Source: a virus. From it: a DNA stretch of 20,553 bases. The translations under genes and the position numbers were made by a program. Positions within the stretch are counted from its first letter, which is position 1. Each line of letters opens with the position of its first letter. The notes under the pieces were generated by a model that searched no databases, was not told where the DNA came from, and worked only from the letters and a program-made list of their open reading frames with translations. Positions 8,501 through 15,344 of this stretch are shown one piece after another. The stretch covers positions 1 through 20,553 of the IMG/VR virus record IMGVR_UViG_3300048033_001219. One strand, given 5' to 3'.

Positions 8501-9695
8501 AAGCTTTTACTGGAATTTTATCGTATACTCTAATAAGTTCTGCTTCTGGAAGAGTTCTGTAAGGTTTTGTAGATAAGTACGAATATTCAAACGTAGTATC
8601 TGTTCCAGTAAATAAAGGATTACCAACAACCTGTATGGTTTCTACTACTTGAGTTGCTAAAGAATCTGATTCTTTATATAAAATATCTATTTCAGTTATT
8701 TTAAACAAAGAATTTATTTCACTAACAGCAGCTGTAGTACCATCTGGTTTTTTAGGCATCGGTATTTGTAAAGCTATTTCATTTACTTTATTTTCCATAA
8801 ACTCAACAATAGTGCTAGCTACTGTTTGTTGTTCGTCACCTGATAAAAAATATCCATCTTGTTTAGGTATAAAACACTCTTGTGTAAATGGAGCAAATAT
8901 AGAATATTCACCATCTATAAATTTAAATCTATAACTAAATCTTACAAATTTATCTTCTAAGTACTGAGGATCTCCAGCAAAGTTAGGGTTACCACTAGGA
9001 TCTTCACCTGCCCAATACGGATTTGGTAGCACGTTAGGTAAAGCGCTATCGTTTAAAGGAATATACTCACTAAACCTATCTTTCATTGTAGTTTCATAAA
9101 CTCCAGACCCAGAAGATGTTTCTTTTATAACTTGAATAGATTCGTGAGGATTATATTTAGCTACAGATATTTTATCTTCTGTATTGTAATAACCTACACC
9201 TTCGTCTTTAGCTAATTGAATATTTATTTTTCTAGGTTGATTTCTATTGTCTGTAAAAAATAATAAATTTTCTAATAGGTTTACACCTATAATAGGTTTG
9301 TTGGTAGAAAAATTTAAAAAAGAACCTTGTACTAATTTAGTAATAATACTATTTCTAGTGTTAAAACTAAATATAAAATTTTTAGCATTTTTATTGTAAG
9401 TAGATACATTGTCAGTATATGGATCTGTATAGTCTGTAAAAAATAAATATACAGTGCTATTAAATTCATCGACAAAAAAACCTATACAACTACCTACAGA
9501 AACACCGCCGTTCGCGGCATTAAAATCAGCTATAAATTTATTACCTAATACATTCTCTAATGCGCCAACATCATCACCTTCTGACTTACTAATCTGCACG
9601 TTTACAGCGTTGCGATATTCACCTTGTGGCATAAGCCTAGCATCAAGGTCTTTGTTCATCTTTGATTTGATGAACGCGTTTTTTACTTCAGCCAT
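5547..9695 (-). CDS. Giant tail (muzzle/nozzle-like) protein with Ig/cadherin-like domains
   Basis: At 1382 residues this is the largest gene in the window. Residues 1 to about 750 form a beta-rich core with features typical of large short-tail proteins of crAss-like and marine podoviruses. These include MPQGEYRNAVNVQISKSEGD near the start, FFTDNRNQPRKINI (146-159), SYRFKFIDGEYSIFAPFTQE (254-273), GIVLSDRYGRQSTTLL (461-476) and LDIFWESSTSGLVSVLN (741-757). A Gly/Ala linker (AGAGGGAGAGVG, 762-773) separates this from two likely Ig/cadherin-like beta-sandwich domains. The second, at about 878-974, carries TGTFTLQVTDAGGATGSTTF. Residues 975-1382 are further beta-rich, Asn/Gly/Thr-rich sequence with four consecutive Tyr near 1327-1330. 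The core probably forms the tail tip or tube and the extension may contact the cell surface. There is no signal peptide and no protease motif. The start is 6 bases after the previous stop. Confidence 0.65.
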   Translation of the reverse strand: MAEVKNAFIKSKMNKDLDARLMPQGEYRNAVNVQISKSEGDDVGALENVLGNKFIADFNAANGGVSVGSCIGFFVDEFNSTVYLFFTDYTDPYTDNVSTYNKNAKNFIFSFNTRNSIITKLVQGSFLNFSTNKPIIGVNLLENLLFFTDNRNQPRKINIQLAKDEGVGYYNTEDKISVAKYNPHESIQVIKETSSGSGVYETTMKDRFSEYIPLNDSALPNVLPNPYWAGEDPSGNPNFAGDPQYLEDKFVRFSYRFKFIDGEYSIFAPFTQECFIPKQDGYFLSGDEQQTVASTIVEFMENKVNEIALQIPMPKKPDGTTAAVSEINSLFKITEIDILYKESDSLATQVVETIQVVGNPLFTGTDTTFEYSYLSTKPYRTLPEAELIRVYDKIPVKAFGQEVISNRVVYSNFQDKHTPPPGIDYQVSATPKYDNSNTYTSLSQVEYPNHSVKQNRNYQVGIVLSDRYGRQSTTLLSNNTSASSETFRADTVYLPYEDSNNSITFPGDSLKVQFNTLFVGNGFDKDELTGIPGLYNGDPTSDGYNPLGWYSYKIVVKQLEQEYYNVYAPGAIKGSPYYTGTATATNPQEQNASFITLLNDNINKIPRDLSEVGPQDKQFRSSVRLFGRVVNINIEFSNIGNEQYFPGRKSFTTNTIEDLFDIFDVNDYDPQQPTPITSPNNPYYAFYRSESNPFVAEFITSQTASNQFGIINLETLTNPSTTFEKFENLSILETKPTTSRLDIFWESSTSGLVSVLNTAIDAGAGGGAGAGVGNFTPTLTEATSPGDVVVDNFFFTDLVGNPLNPNPTTVTLVRQYNNATGTDVTKFNLVDNGDGTYDITVQAGEYFYYGSNGTTYALEFNVDGGSPNFTRTISIGNIAPSITNTPTTITATRGQVNILTPITSVNGSNPAGGQSTIGLTYSITSQSGNGNFVISSGNVTNNDSTAQGTGTFTLQVTDAGGATGSTTFTVNFTYPAVPSNFTDGSMTTIMQDGEGASLYFASNATGISTGATTVVNSGTTNNYMQGFSSLTSLNSTVINDLCTPGSNYTGQYTNKSSSGGLTQGTFYVIIWINNLYPMAAGTPGGVTSITSELNQRFAIQYRTNSNNSWQAANDLNGDSIQYNGGTYRIEPITYNTYSKAGMVNTTNTSTSFGTNGIGINATIFTDNIAITSAPSGRVFAFNNPGDYRFLLGNLAGGGGVQHPFPYDQPPVTVTPPFGLNGSLDCNNSNLYLQGSISIGDFYNPGVVGTGPRAIAPEFSTYGSVYKYRISSTGSATPVTNPDIDSSTFPNPPSGFTDIYAAEPFAKYVTQFYTDVNLTTKFTATNNYYYYFCRLEYIDPESLAFPVQFASSYESNNGPGVYQTRLNSTGLNIDSTPIISLYT

Positions 9696-9701
9696 TTAAT
9701 T

Positions 9702-10925
9702 TTAGTGTTTTATCCATTTAGATTTACCACGTGTAACTTGCACAAACTCGTTTAGCTTTATATTAGACAAACGTATTTTAGCATTACGCAGTTTAGCACT
9801 TTTTTCTTTTTTAAGTCTTTGTACTACATACTCAGGTTGATTTATTTTAGAAGCTATTATAGCATGCAGCATGTATGCGTATAAAGCCTCTTCAGCCATC
9901 TTAGGTATTTCAGTATTTAAATCACTAGAAAGACCGTCTGATATATATTCTAAATTTATTATTTTATCAACTAGATTATTTGAAAAAGATATTTTATTTA
10001 TTCTCGTATTAATATTAAAATAACCATTAATGTTAGCATACTGAGGATCTAAACCATACTGCTGACCGTAGCCTACCATGTTTATATAATCGTTATAAAA
10101 CTCAGCAGCAGCTAGTGGATCGTTTAACAAATTGCTTTGATTACCCGAGTTGTTGTTAGCCCAATTGCCGTCTATTATAGAATCACCTGATTCTATATTG
10201 TCGTTAAAATTATCTTGAATTGGAATTCCTTCTGTATCTTGAACTGGAAGTTCGTTAGGGCTTTGATGAAGATTATTAGTAGGCATTATAATGTGCTGAC
10301 GCCCAGCATTATCTACCCAATATATGTTTGTGTAATTAACGTAATCTTGCGGAAGAGCAACGCTTAGATTTTTAGGAACTGTAAGCTCTTGTGATTTTTT
10401 ACTTCTAAGTGTATCATAGCTAAATTCTTGTAATCCACGTTTTGCGTGAAATATAACATCAGTTCTTTTAACGCTTGGTATAAGCTTACCAGCACCTACG
10501 TAAGCTATTAAAAAATTATTTATAATATCATTTAATTTAGTGTAAGAATACGAACCATAATTTTCTTCAACTACAGTACCATAAGCTTTGTCTGCTATTA
10601 AATTACCATAATTACCACCATCTAGTTTTTTAAGCTGTACAACTAAAATTAAGTTAGCACTTAAAACACCCGTAATAGTTATAGTATTGCCAGAAACAGT
10701 GTAAGCATCTGTAAATTCTGAATAACTACCAGCGGCGCCTGTAGCGCTACTATATAGTTTGAAATTATTTTGCGTGTAGTTTATTTCTTGGGGATCGTAA
10801 GATTTAAAAATTAAATCTGTATTAAATGTAGTTGTAAAGCTTTGACCTGCTGTTCCACCCGCGTTAGCTGTAAAAGACTGAGCTCCTTCGTAATATTGTC
10901 TATTGTTTTCAGTAAGCAATGCCAT
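9702..10925 (-). CDS. Tail adaptor/ring protein (T7 gp11 / P22 gp4 type) with extra N-terminal beta domain
   Basis: This 407-residue protein has two parts. Residues 10 to about 105 are beta-rich (QSFTTTFNTDLIFKSYDP, then NTITITGVLSANLILVVQL) and loosely resemble small virion-docking beta domains, such as the N-terminal part of T7-type tail fibres. From about residue 125 a helical segment begins with YTKLNDIINNFLIAYVGAGK and DVIFHAKRGLQEFSYDTLRS. That pattern, two helices followed by a beta region, matches head-tail adaptor or tail tubular proteins of podoviruses. Such proteins form a twelve-fold ring below the portal. The C-terminal third includes the helix MAEEALYAYMLHAIIASK and ends with a basic tail. 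The gene starts 3 bases after the 253-residue gene and is followed closely by the giant tail gene. The adaptor call is from motif style and position. Confidence 0.65.
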   Translation of the reverse strand: MALLTENNRQYYEGAQSFTANAGGTAGQSFTTTFNTDLIFKSYDPQEINYTQNNFKLYSSATGAAGSYSEFTDAYTVSGNTITITGVLSANLILVVQLKKLDGGNYGNLIADKAYGTVVEENYGSYSYTKLNDIINNFLIAYVGAGKLIPSVKRTDVIFHAKRGLQEFSYDTLRSKKSQELTVPKNLSVALPQDYVNYTNIYWVDNAGRQHIIMPTNNLHQSPNELPVQDTEGIPIQDNFNDNIESGDSIIDGNWANNNSGNQSNLLNDPLAAAEFYNDYINMVGYGQQYGLDPQYANINGYFNINTRINKISFSNNLVDKIINLEYISDGLSSDLNTEIPKMAEEALYAYMLHAIIASKINQPEYVVQRLKKEKSAKLRNAKIRLSNIKLNEFVQVTRGKSKWIKH

Positions 10926-10928
10926 ATG

Positions 10929-11690
10929 TTAACTTTTTTGATTTATTTCATTTTGCTGTATTTCGCTAGCTGCAGCTTGTATTATTTGAGGATCTCTAAT
11001 TATAATACCTGAATATTGTAGTATTCTTAAAATAACTTCTACTTGTTCATTGTTGTTTATCTCAAAGTTTTGAGAGTTGTTAGGATCATAAACATATTGA
11101 CCTAAATTTCCAGTAGAAAAAGCCCACTTTACATTAAGAGGTTTTCTAACAAAAGAAGCTTCTATACCAGAGGTAAGTTCAATAGGTCTTACAAATAGTT
11201 TATTATTTTCGTATAAGTATGTAGGAAATGATTTTGTTGATTTTGTAAGTGGAGACGCCTGTATGTTGTAAAATTCATTACGCTGTAATCTTTGTAATTC
11301 TACTTGATCACCCGCTGCAGGTGTGTATGTAACTGTTCCAAGTCTATAAAAAGCTACTTCATCATTTCCAGGATTATCATTATAAACAACGGTAGCTCCG
11401 CTTGTTGCGTCTGTGGTTGGTAAATTAAAATGATTAGTACTAAAACCGCAAGTTCCAATAGCTTTAAAAATAGATATATTTTCATCTATATTAATTTGTC
11501 TATCAGAATAATCATAATCTGCTTGTGGCACTCGTAATTGCTGGTTTAAATCATCAAAGTACTGTTCAAATATATCTAATTGAACCTGTGTAGCTGTTTT
11601 GTTAAACTCATCAGGTGTTATATAACCACGCTGTTCTTTGTTGAGTATAAGTAAAACGGTTTGATATACAGTGTTTACGTTTATTGCCAT
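10929..11690 (-). CDS. Tail adaptor/ring protein candidate
   Basis: This 253-residue protein begins MAINVNTVYQTVLLILNKEQ, with helices over about residues 1-55 containing GYITPDEFNKTATQVQLDIF. Beta-rich sequence follows, then the pair KSFPTYLYENNKLFVRPIEL (around 154-173), and a C-terminal helix that ends Asn/Gln-rich. Helix-beta-helix layout, size and position between capsid and large tail genes fit a ring protein that joins portal to tail. crAss-like phages stack several such rings, which would explain two adaptor-type genes in a row here. The start is 20 bases downstream of a GC-rich hairpin in the gap behind the 275-residue gene. I recognise no catalytic residues. It could alternatively be a head-completion protein. 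Confidence 0.55.
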   Translation of the reverse strand: MAINVNTVYQTVLLILNKEQRGYITPDEFNKTATQVQLDIFEQYFDDLNQQLRVPQADYDYSDRQINIDENISIFKAIGTCGFSTNHFNLPTTDATSGATVVYNDNPGNDEVAFYRLGTVTYTPAAGDQVELQRLQRNEFYNIQASPLTKSTKSFPTYLYENNKLFVRPIELTSGIEASFVRKPLNVKWAFSTGNLGQYVYDPNNSQNFEINNNEQVEVILRILQYSGIIIRDPQIIQAAASEIQQNEINQKS

Positions 11691-11709
11691 TGATATTTTT
11701 ATTTATATA

Positions 11710-11730
11710 CAGGGCGCATTACACGCCCTG
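11710..11730 (-). promoter_or_regulatory. GC-rich hairpin between the 275- and 253-residue genes
   Basis: On the minus strand the arms are CAGGGCG and CGCCCTG, a perfect 7-base-pair stem, around the 7-base loop TGTAATG. It lies 15 bases after the stop of the upstream gene and 20 bases before the next start. What follows is A-rich with few T residues (TATATAAATAAAAATATC), so it is a poor intrinsic terminator. It is better read as an RNA processing, stability or attenuation structure, or a weak terminator. Its loop repeats the loop of the hairpin after the capsid gene. Confidence 0.65.
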
Positions 11731-11745
11731 ATATATTATTACACG

Positions 11746-12573
11746 TTAAAGAAGTTTTTTCTCTATTGATTTGTAAACTTCTACGCCTTCGTCTGTTTTA
11801 AACCAAGCAGCCATTGCTGAATACGGGTTTTCATCAAACGGTACGTTCATTAGTTTTCTTCCATTACTACCCCAAGTAAATGTTCTTTGATCTTGTGAAA
11901 GATTAATAACGCCAGTTTCAGAAGCTACGATAGCTACATTTCTTAACTGTACATTCTCGTCATTAGCAAGTTCTATAAACAGTTGTGGATTGTTTTTAGC
12001 AAACAATAATAAGTCACGTTTAAGTTCTTTAGAACTCATCTGAGATACTTTAGAACCAACCTCAACACGCATAATAGCCTCTGCTTGATCTATATCCATA
12101 GATTTAGCTGCATTAAGTGCGTCTATTTGTAGTTCAATAGTATCAAGTTCGTCTCCTGCTTCTTCAACAGCGCTAAATTCTTGATACAATTTACCTTTCA
12201 AAGGGTGGTATAATGAAAGTAGTTTTTGTAGGTTTTGTTGTTGCTTAGGTACGGTTAACGATCCATCTCTAAACATAATATGACCTAAAGTTACTTCACC
12301 TTTTTGCTCATCAACAAGTGGTGAGTCTTGGTTTGTTGCATATCTAATTTCTCTTTGCTTACCTGTAGCTTCGTCAAAATATAGTAATGCATGTTTTTTA
12401 GTGTGTCTACCTGGAATTTTTAAAGTCAAAGGAGATTTATTACCTGTTAAATAATAAATACGCTCTTTAATTTCCCACTCAGGTTTACTTGGTTTTTGTT
12501 CTACAGTTTTAGCCTTAACTGTTTTTTGAGGTGCAACCTCAGTTGTTTCTACTGCTTTAGCTTCTTTAGCCAT
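11746..12573 (-). CDS. Conserved-looking unknown head-region protein following the capsid gene
   Basis: I do not recognise the function of this 275-residue protein. The first 30 residues are Lys/Ala/Glu/Thr-rich and probably disordered. Next comes a compact beta region (IYYLTGNKSPLTLKIPGRHT at about 39-58, then LLYFDEATGKQREIRYATNQ). A charged helical half follows, with LQKLLSLYHPLKGKLYQEF, IDALNAAKSMDIDQAEAIM and SSKELKRDLLLFAKNNPQLF. The end is PFDENPYSAMAAWFKTDEGV plus a short helix. There is no signal peptide, membrane helix or enzyme motif. It sits directly behind the major capsid gene, separated by 78 bases containing a strong hairpin, and a second hairpin follows it, so it may be expressed at its own level. 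Capsid decoration, head completion or internal scaffold roles are all possible; I rank none above the others. Confidence 0.4.
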   Translation of the reverse strand: MAKEAKAVETTEVAPQKTVKAKTVEQKPSKPEWEIKERIYYLTGNKSPLTLKIPGRHTKKHALLYFDEATGKQREIRYATNQDSPLVDEQKGEVTLGHIMFRDGSLTVPKQQQNLQKLLSLYHPLKGKLYQEFSAVEEAGDELDTIELQIDALNAAKSMDIDQAEAIMRVEVGSKVSQMSSKELKRDLLLFAKNNPQLFIELANDENVQLRNVAIVASETGVINLSQDQRTFTWGSNGRKLMNVPFDENPYSAMAAWFKTDEGVEVYKSIEKKLL

Positions 12574-12602
12574 GATATAATAAAATTAAATAATTAATAA
12601 AG

Positions 12603-12643
12603 GTAATAGTTACCCCTGAAATTACATCAGGGGTAAGTATTAC
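12603..12643 (-). terminator. Strong hairpin directly after the major capsid gene
   Basis: On the minus strand the inner arms are TTACCCCTGA and TCAGGGGTAA, a perfect 10-base-pair stem, around the loop TGTAATT. After a C-C mismatch the stem continues with TAATA/TATTA and a closing G-C pair. It begins 8 bases past the capsid stop codon. The following sequence on that strand is T-rich but broken (CTTTATTAATTATTTAATTT), so partial rho-independent termination is plausible. This would give more capsid mRNA than downstream tail mRNA. Protection of the capsid mRNA 3' end is an alternative role. Confidence 0.7.
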
Positions 12644-12651
12644 TTAAGTGA

Positions 12652-14109
12652 TTACACTCCTTTGAATAGTACAAAGTTGTTAGCACCTTGAGTTACCAAA
12701 CATCTTTCAGATAGGAAGTTTACTTCCATTGCATCTAGAGTTGAGGTAAAAGCACCACCGGCAGAACCAGTCAACCAAGACTTCATGCGACGATCGTCAC
12801 TCTGTGAAGCTCTGTATCGTACGTGCAAGAATGGACGACGGATGTTAGATCCTAAAATCTGATCGTAAACTGTACTTGTTCCAGCAGGAACTAATACACC
12901 TTCGATAGAATTTACTCCAGTAACACCACCACGAGTTGAAGCATCATTTAGATATTTCCAGTCAGTCTTATAGAAATCGTAAGAACCACGACGGAATCCA
13001 GAGAATCCTAGGTTCAATGCCATTTCCTCAGAATTTTCGAAAAGACCAAATGCAGTACCACCAGCAGAACCAGCAGAAATCGCAGATAGCATATCATCAA
13101 AATCTAGTGAAGTTTGACGTTGTAAAAACAACATGTTTTCTTCAATAGCACCTTGGGTATCTAGGTTTTTAAGAATTGCATCAAATTCGTCTAGTCCAGC
13201 AGCAGCAGTAAATCCTACTTCTACATTACCACGTTCTTGAATAGCAGCAAATAAACCTTGAGTACCAGGAACAAGACCTGCACCTACACCAGCTCCAGCG
13301 CCAATTGCACTTTCCTCACCTTCAATCAAAGCCATTTCTAGGTAATCTTCAAAACGCAAGCGAGTTTCAGATTCAGCCTTTAAATACCATAGATATCCAG
13401 AAGTACCGTCTTCAGTAGCAACTTCTACCCAACCAATCTGAGCCATATCAGAACCATTAACTACATACTGATCTCTAATAATAATTGGAGAGTTTGAGTA
13501 TTGAGTTAGTTGAGGAGTGATAGAATTTCTAGGTTGAGTTCCAGCAGCAACACTACCGCCGCTTACCATGCTAGTTCCTTTTGCATATGCAGAACCATAT
13601 ACAAATACTTTGATACTACCAGAAGTAAGTCCAGCACCACCAACAGTTCCGTCCCAGTTAGAAACAGTAATATCACCGTTAGTACCACCAACAACTGCTT
13701 GTACAGAAGCCGTAACAATACCTTTTTGCTCAGCACCAGTCACAGTGTCCAAAATTACTACTGTATCATTTACAGAAATAACATTTTGTTTCGTAGCTGC
13801 ACCAGCTGCGGGAGCTACTCGGATAACACCACCACCAGGTAGTGTACAATCGTCATAAGCAATATGCAAACGGTTTTGTTCAGACCAAATAACTTGATCA
13901 GATGTCATTGGCATTTCTGCGCCAACCATGCGTAAGAATCCAGATAGTGTACGGTTACCGTAACGCTCTACTTCTTGTTCATAAATTTCAGGTAAATACT
14001 GTTGTGCAAAATCCGCACCAGCACCTGTGTTAAATTGTAGGTAGTTTGTAGCCAGCAACTGTTGAGTTGAAGTTGGCACCAAAGAACCAAATTGTGGAGT
14101 TAAAGCCAT
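12652..14109 (-). CDS. Major capsid protein (HK97 fold, crAss-like type)
   Basis: This 485-residue protein is the shell subunit that assembles around the scaffold and portal. The N-terminal part contains FAQQYLPEIYEQEVERYGNR, then SGFLRMVGAEMPMTSDQVIW and NRLHIAYDD, a block that resembles capsid proteins of crAss-like and related marine phages. A Gly/Thr/Val-rich beta insertion (about residues 95-200) suggests a surface domain. The middle has the long helix-type segment ESETRLRFEDYLEMALIEGE, and the C-terminal part ends DAMEVNFLSERCLVTQGANN. There is no prohead protease gene next to it and no obvious N-terminal delta domain. The DNA is visibly GC-richer than the flanking genes (52-55% in the segments 12781-12840 and 13801-13860), as expected for codon choice in a very highly expressed gene. 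It starts 14 bases after the scaffold gene with an A/T-only leader (ACAAAAATTATAATT). Confidence 0.9.
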   Translation of the reverse strand: MALTPQFGSLVPTSTQQLLATNYLQFNTGAGADFAQQYLPEIYEQEVERYGNRTLSGFLRMVGAEMPMTSDQVIWSEQNRLHIAYDDCTLPGGGVIRVAPAAGAATKQNVISVNDTVVILDTVTGAEQKGIVTASVQAVVGGTNGDITVSNWDGTVGGAGLTSGSIKVFVYGSAYAKGTSMVSGGSVAAGTQPRNSITPQLTQYSNSPIIIRDQYVVNGSDMAQIGWVEVATEDGTSGYLWYLKAESETRLRFEDYLEMALIEGEESAIGAGAGVGAGLVPGTQGLFAAIQERGNVEVGFTAAAGLDEFDAILKNLDTQGAIEENMLFLQRQTSLDFDDMLSAISAGSAGGTAFGLFENSEEMALNLGFSGFRRGSYDFYKTDWKYLNDASTRGGVTGVNSIEGVLVPAGTSTVYDQILGSNIRRPFLHVRYRASQSDDRRMKSWLTGSAGGAFTSTLDAMEVNFLSERCLVTQGANNFVLFKGV

Positions 14110-14123
14110 AATTATAATTTTTG

Positions 14124-15311
14124 TTAGTTAAATTTTTTTGTTTTGATTTTTAATTTTGAAGAATCAAGACCACTAACTGCTTTTACTTTTAAACCCCCTA
14201 TAAATACATCACCAGAAGCTGTTTGCCTAGGTTCATTACTTATATTTTTAGATTTAGCCATAACATCTTTAACAGCATCAGCTTTGCCTTGCTCATAAAA
14301 ATGTTGCGCTATAGTATCAGCATTTCGCGCTGCATATAAAGCTTTATGATAACCTTTAGCATCTGACATTTCTCCTTTATTGTTTAAGAACGTCTTAACA
14401 AAATTAGTAATATCAGATTGTTGCTCTGCTATCTGTTTAGGATTTTTAATATTATATCTAAATTTTTTTTCACTAACATTAAAATCGAAACCTTCGAAAT
14501 CATCAGTGAAAAGATTAGATGTTTTGTTTAAAAAAATATCCTGTTTTTGCTTTATAGAGTCTTGCTCTTCGTTGTATCGGTTGAAAAAGTCTGTAGCTTT
14601 TTGTTGGTCTTGAGTTACGCCCGGTCTCAACTTGATCTCGTCGTAGTATTTACTCTTTAAGCCTTCAAGAAAGTCTTTAGCTTTTGCAGCCTCCTCTTTA
14701 AACGCAATTTTCTTTTTGCGTATATCTTTTGGTTCATCTATATCTTCATCGTAATCAAAGTCTTCTAATAAAAGACTTACATCTTCAGAATCTAAGTGTG
14801 GTTTAGTTTGTTTATAATATTCACTAATTAAAGTCTTATTATCAACGTTGGTATAATCTGCATTAAGCCTAACATAGTCTTCTACAGTTCCACCAGTTTC
14901 TTCCATAAAAGTAACTAGCTTGTCAATATTTTCTGGTAGTTGTTTTTGCTCTACAACATTTTGCTGTGGCTGTTCTTGTACAACTTCTTTAGTTTCCTCT
15001 TTTGTTTCTTCAATTGCAGTTAAAGGAGAATCTATTGTTTCTTCGGCGGTCCGTACTTCTTCAACCACTTCTTCGCTGTCGCTACTGTCTTTGGACTCTT
15101 CGATAATAGCATCGCTATCATTTGTCTCCTGTGTTTGAACGGCATTAGCGTCTTCTTTTGTGATTACTACTTTTTTAACATCTGGCTTAATATCTATTAA
15201 AGGTTCTTTCATGTTCACTTTAATAGGTTCACCTATATTATCACCTAAATTTTTAGGCTTTGAAGGAGTTTTTATTTTAAACTCTCCTTCTTGTTTTACT
15301 TCTTCTGACAT
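14124..15311 (-). CDS. Scaffolding protein candidate
   Basis: This 395-residue protein is highly charged and helical. Residues 1-55 are Lys-rich and disordered. Residues about 60-125 are strongly acidic low-complexity (DSDAIIEESKDSSDSEEVVE and similar), and about 128-270 are acidic and helical, with GGTVEDYVRLNADYTNVDN and LLLEDFDYDEDIDEPKDIRK. Residues 295-355 are helical, and the last 15 residues are basic (SSKLKIKTKKFN). An acidic body with a basic C-terminal end is the usual plan of phage scaffolds, whose basic end binds the capsid protein. The gene lies between portal and capsid, as T7 gene 9 does between genes 8 and 10. It starts 33 bases after the portal stop. There is no visible protease catalytic motif, so a fused maturation protease is unlikely. 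Confidence 0.75.
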   Translation of the reverse strand: MSEEVKQEGEFKIKTPSKPKNLGDNIGEPIKVNMKEPLIDIKPDVKKVVITKEDANAVQTQETNDSDAIIEESKDSSDSEEVVEEVRTAEETIDSPLTAIEETKEETKEVVQEQPQQNVVEQKQLPENIDKLVTFMEETGGTVEDYVRLNADYTNVDNKTLISEYYKQTKPHLDSEDVSLLLEDFDYDEDIDEPKDIRKKKIAFKEEAAKAKDFLEGLKSKYYDEIKLRPGVTQDQQKATDFFNRYNEEQDSIKQKQDIFLNKTSNLFTDDFEGFDFNVSEKKFRYNIKNPKQIAEQQSDITNFVKTFLNNKGEMSDAKGYHKALYAARNADTIAQHFYEQGKADAVKDVMAKSKNISNEPRQTASGDVFIGGLKVKAVSGLDSSKLKIKTKKFN

Positions 15312-15344
15312 AATATAATAGTATAAAATTAAAGGATTTTATTT

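Larger units (their letters stand above)
11718..12657 (-). repeat. Four copies of (G)TGTAAT at the ends of two adjacent genes
   Basis: On the minus strand GTGTAAT occurs at 12657-12651, where it includes the last codon and stop of the capsid gene, and at 11744-11738, one base after the stop of the 275-residue gene. GTGTAAT at 11724-11718 spans the second hairpin's loop plus one stem base. TGTAAT at 12626-12621 lies in the first hairpin's loop. Each gene end thus has the word once just at the stop and once in the loop of the following hairpin. The words are short and AT-rich, so chance is not excluded. Confidence 0.45.

Noticed and set aside
2133-9699. Several plus-strand open frames of 70-115 codons within 2133-2366, 2813-3088, 5023-5301, 6631-6858, 7231-7578, 7590-7871 and 9454-9699
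   Set aside because: Each lies fully opposite a long minus-strand gene. Their translations have shadow composition (runs of Ser, Ile, Asn or Val/Pro mirroring the coding strand), and none has a leader or neighbour that would make it a gene.
11700-11707. TATAAATA on the minus strand just before the 253-residue gene, like a T4-type late promoter
   Set aside because: It lies only about 10 bases from the start codon, the region is nearly all A/T so the word is expected by chance, and there is no repeated use at other gene starts.
12936-15138. Plus-strand open frames opposite the capsid and scaffold genes (12936-13148, 13510-13842, 13568-13858, 14380-14613, 14920-15138)
   Set aside because: Low-complexity Ser/Thr/Cys-rich translations produced by the biased codon use on the opposite strand; two of them overlap each other in different frames.
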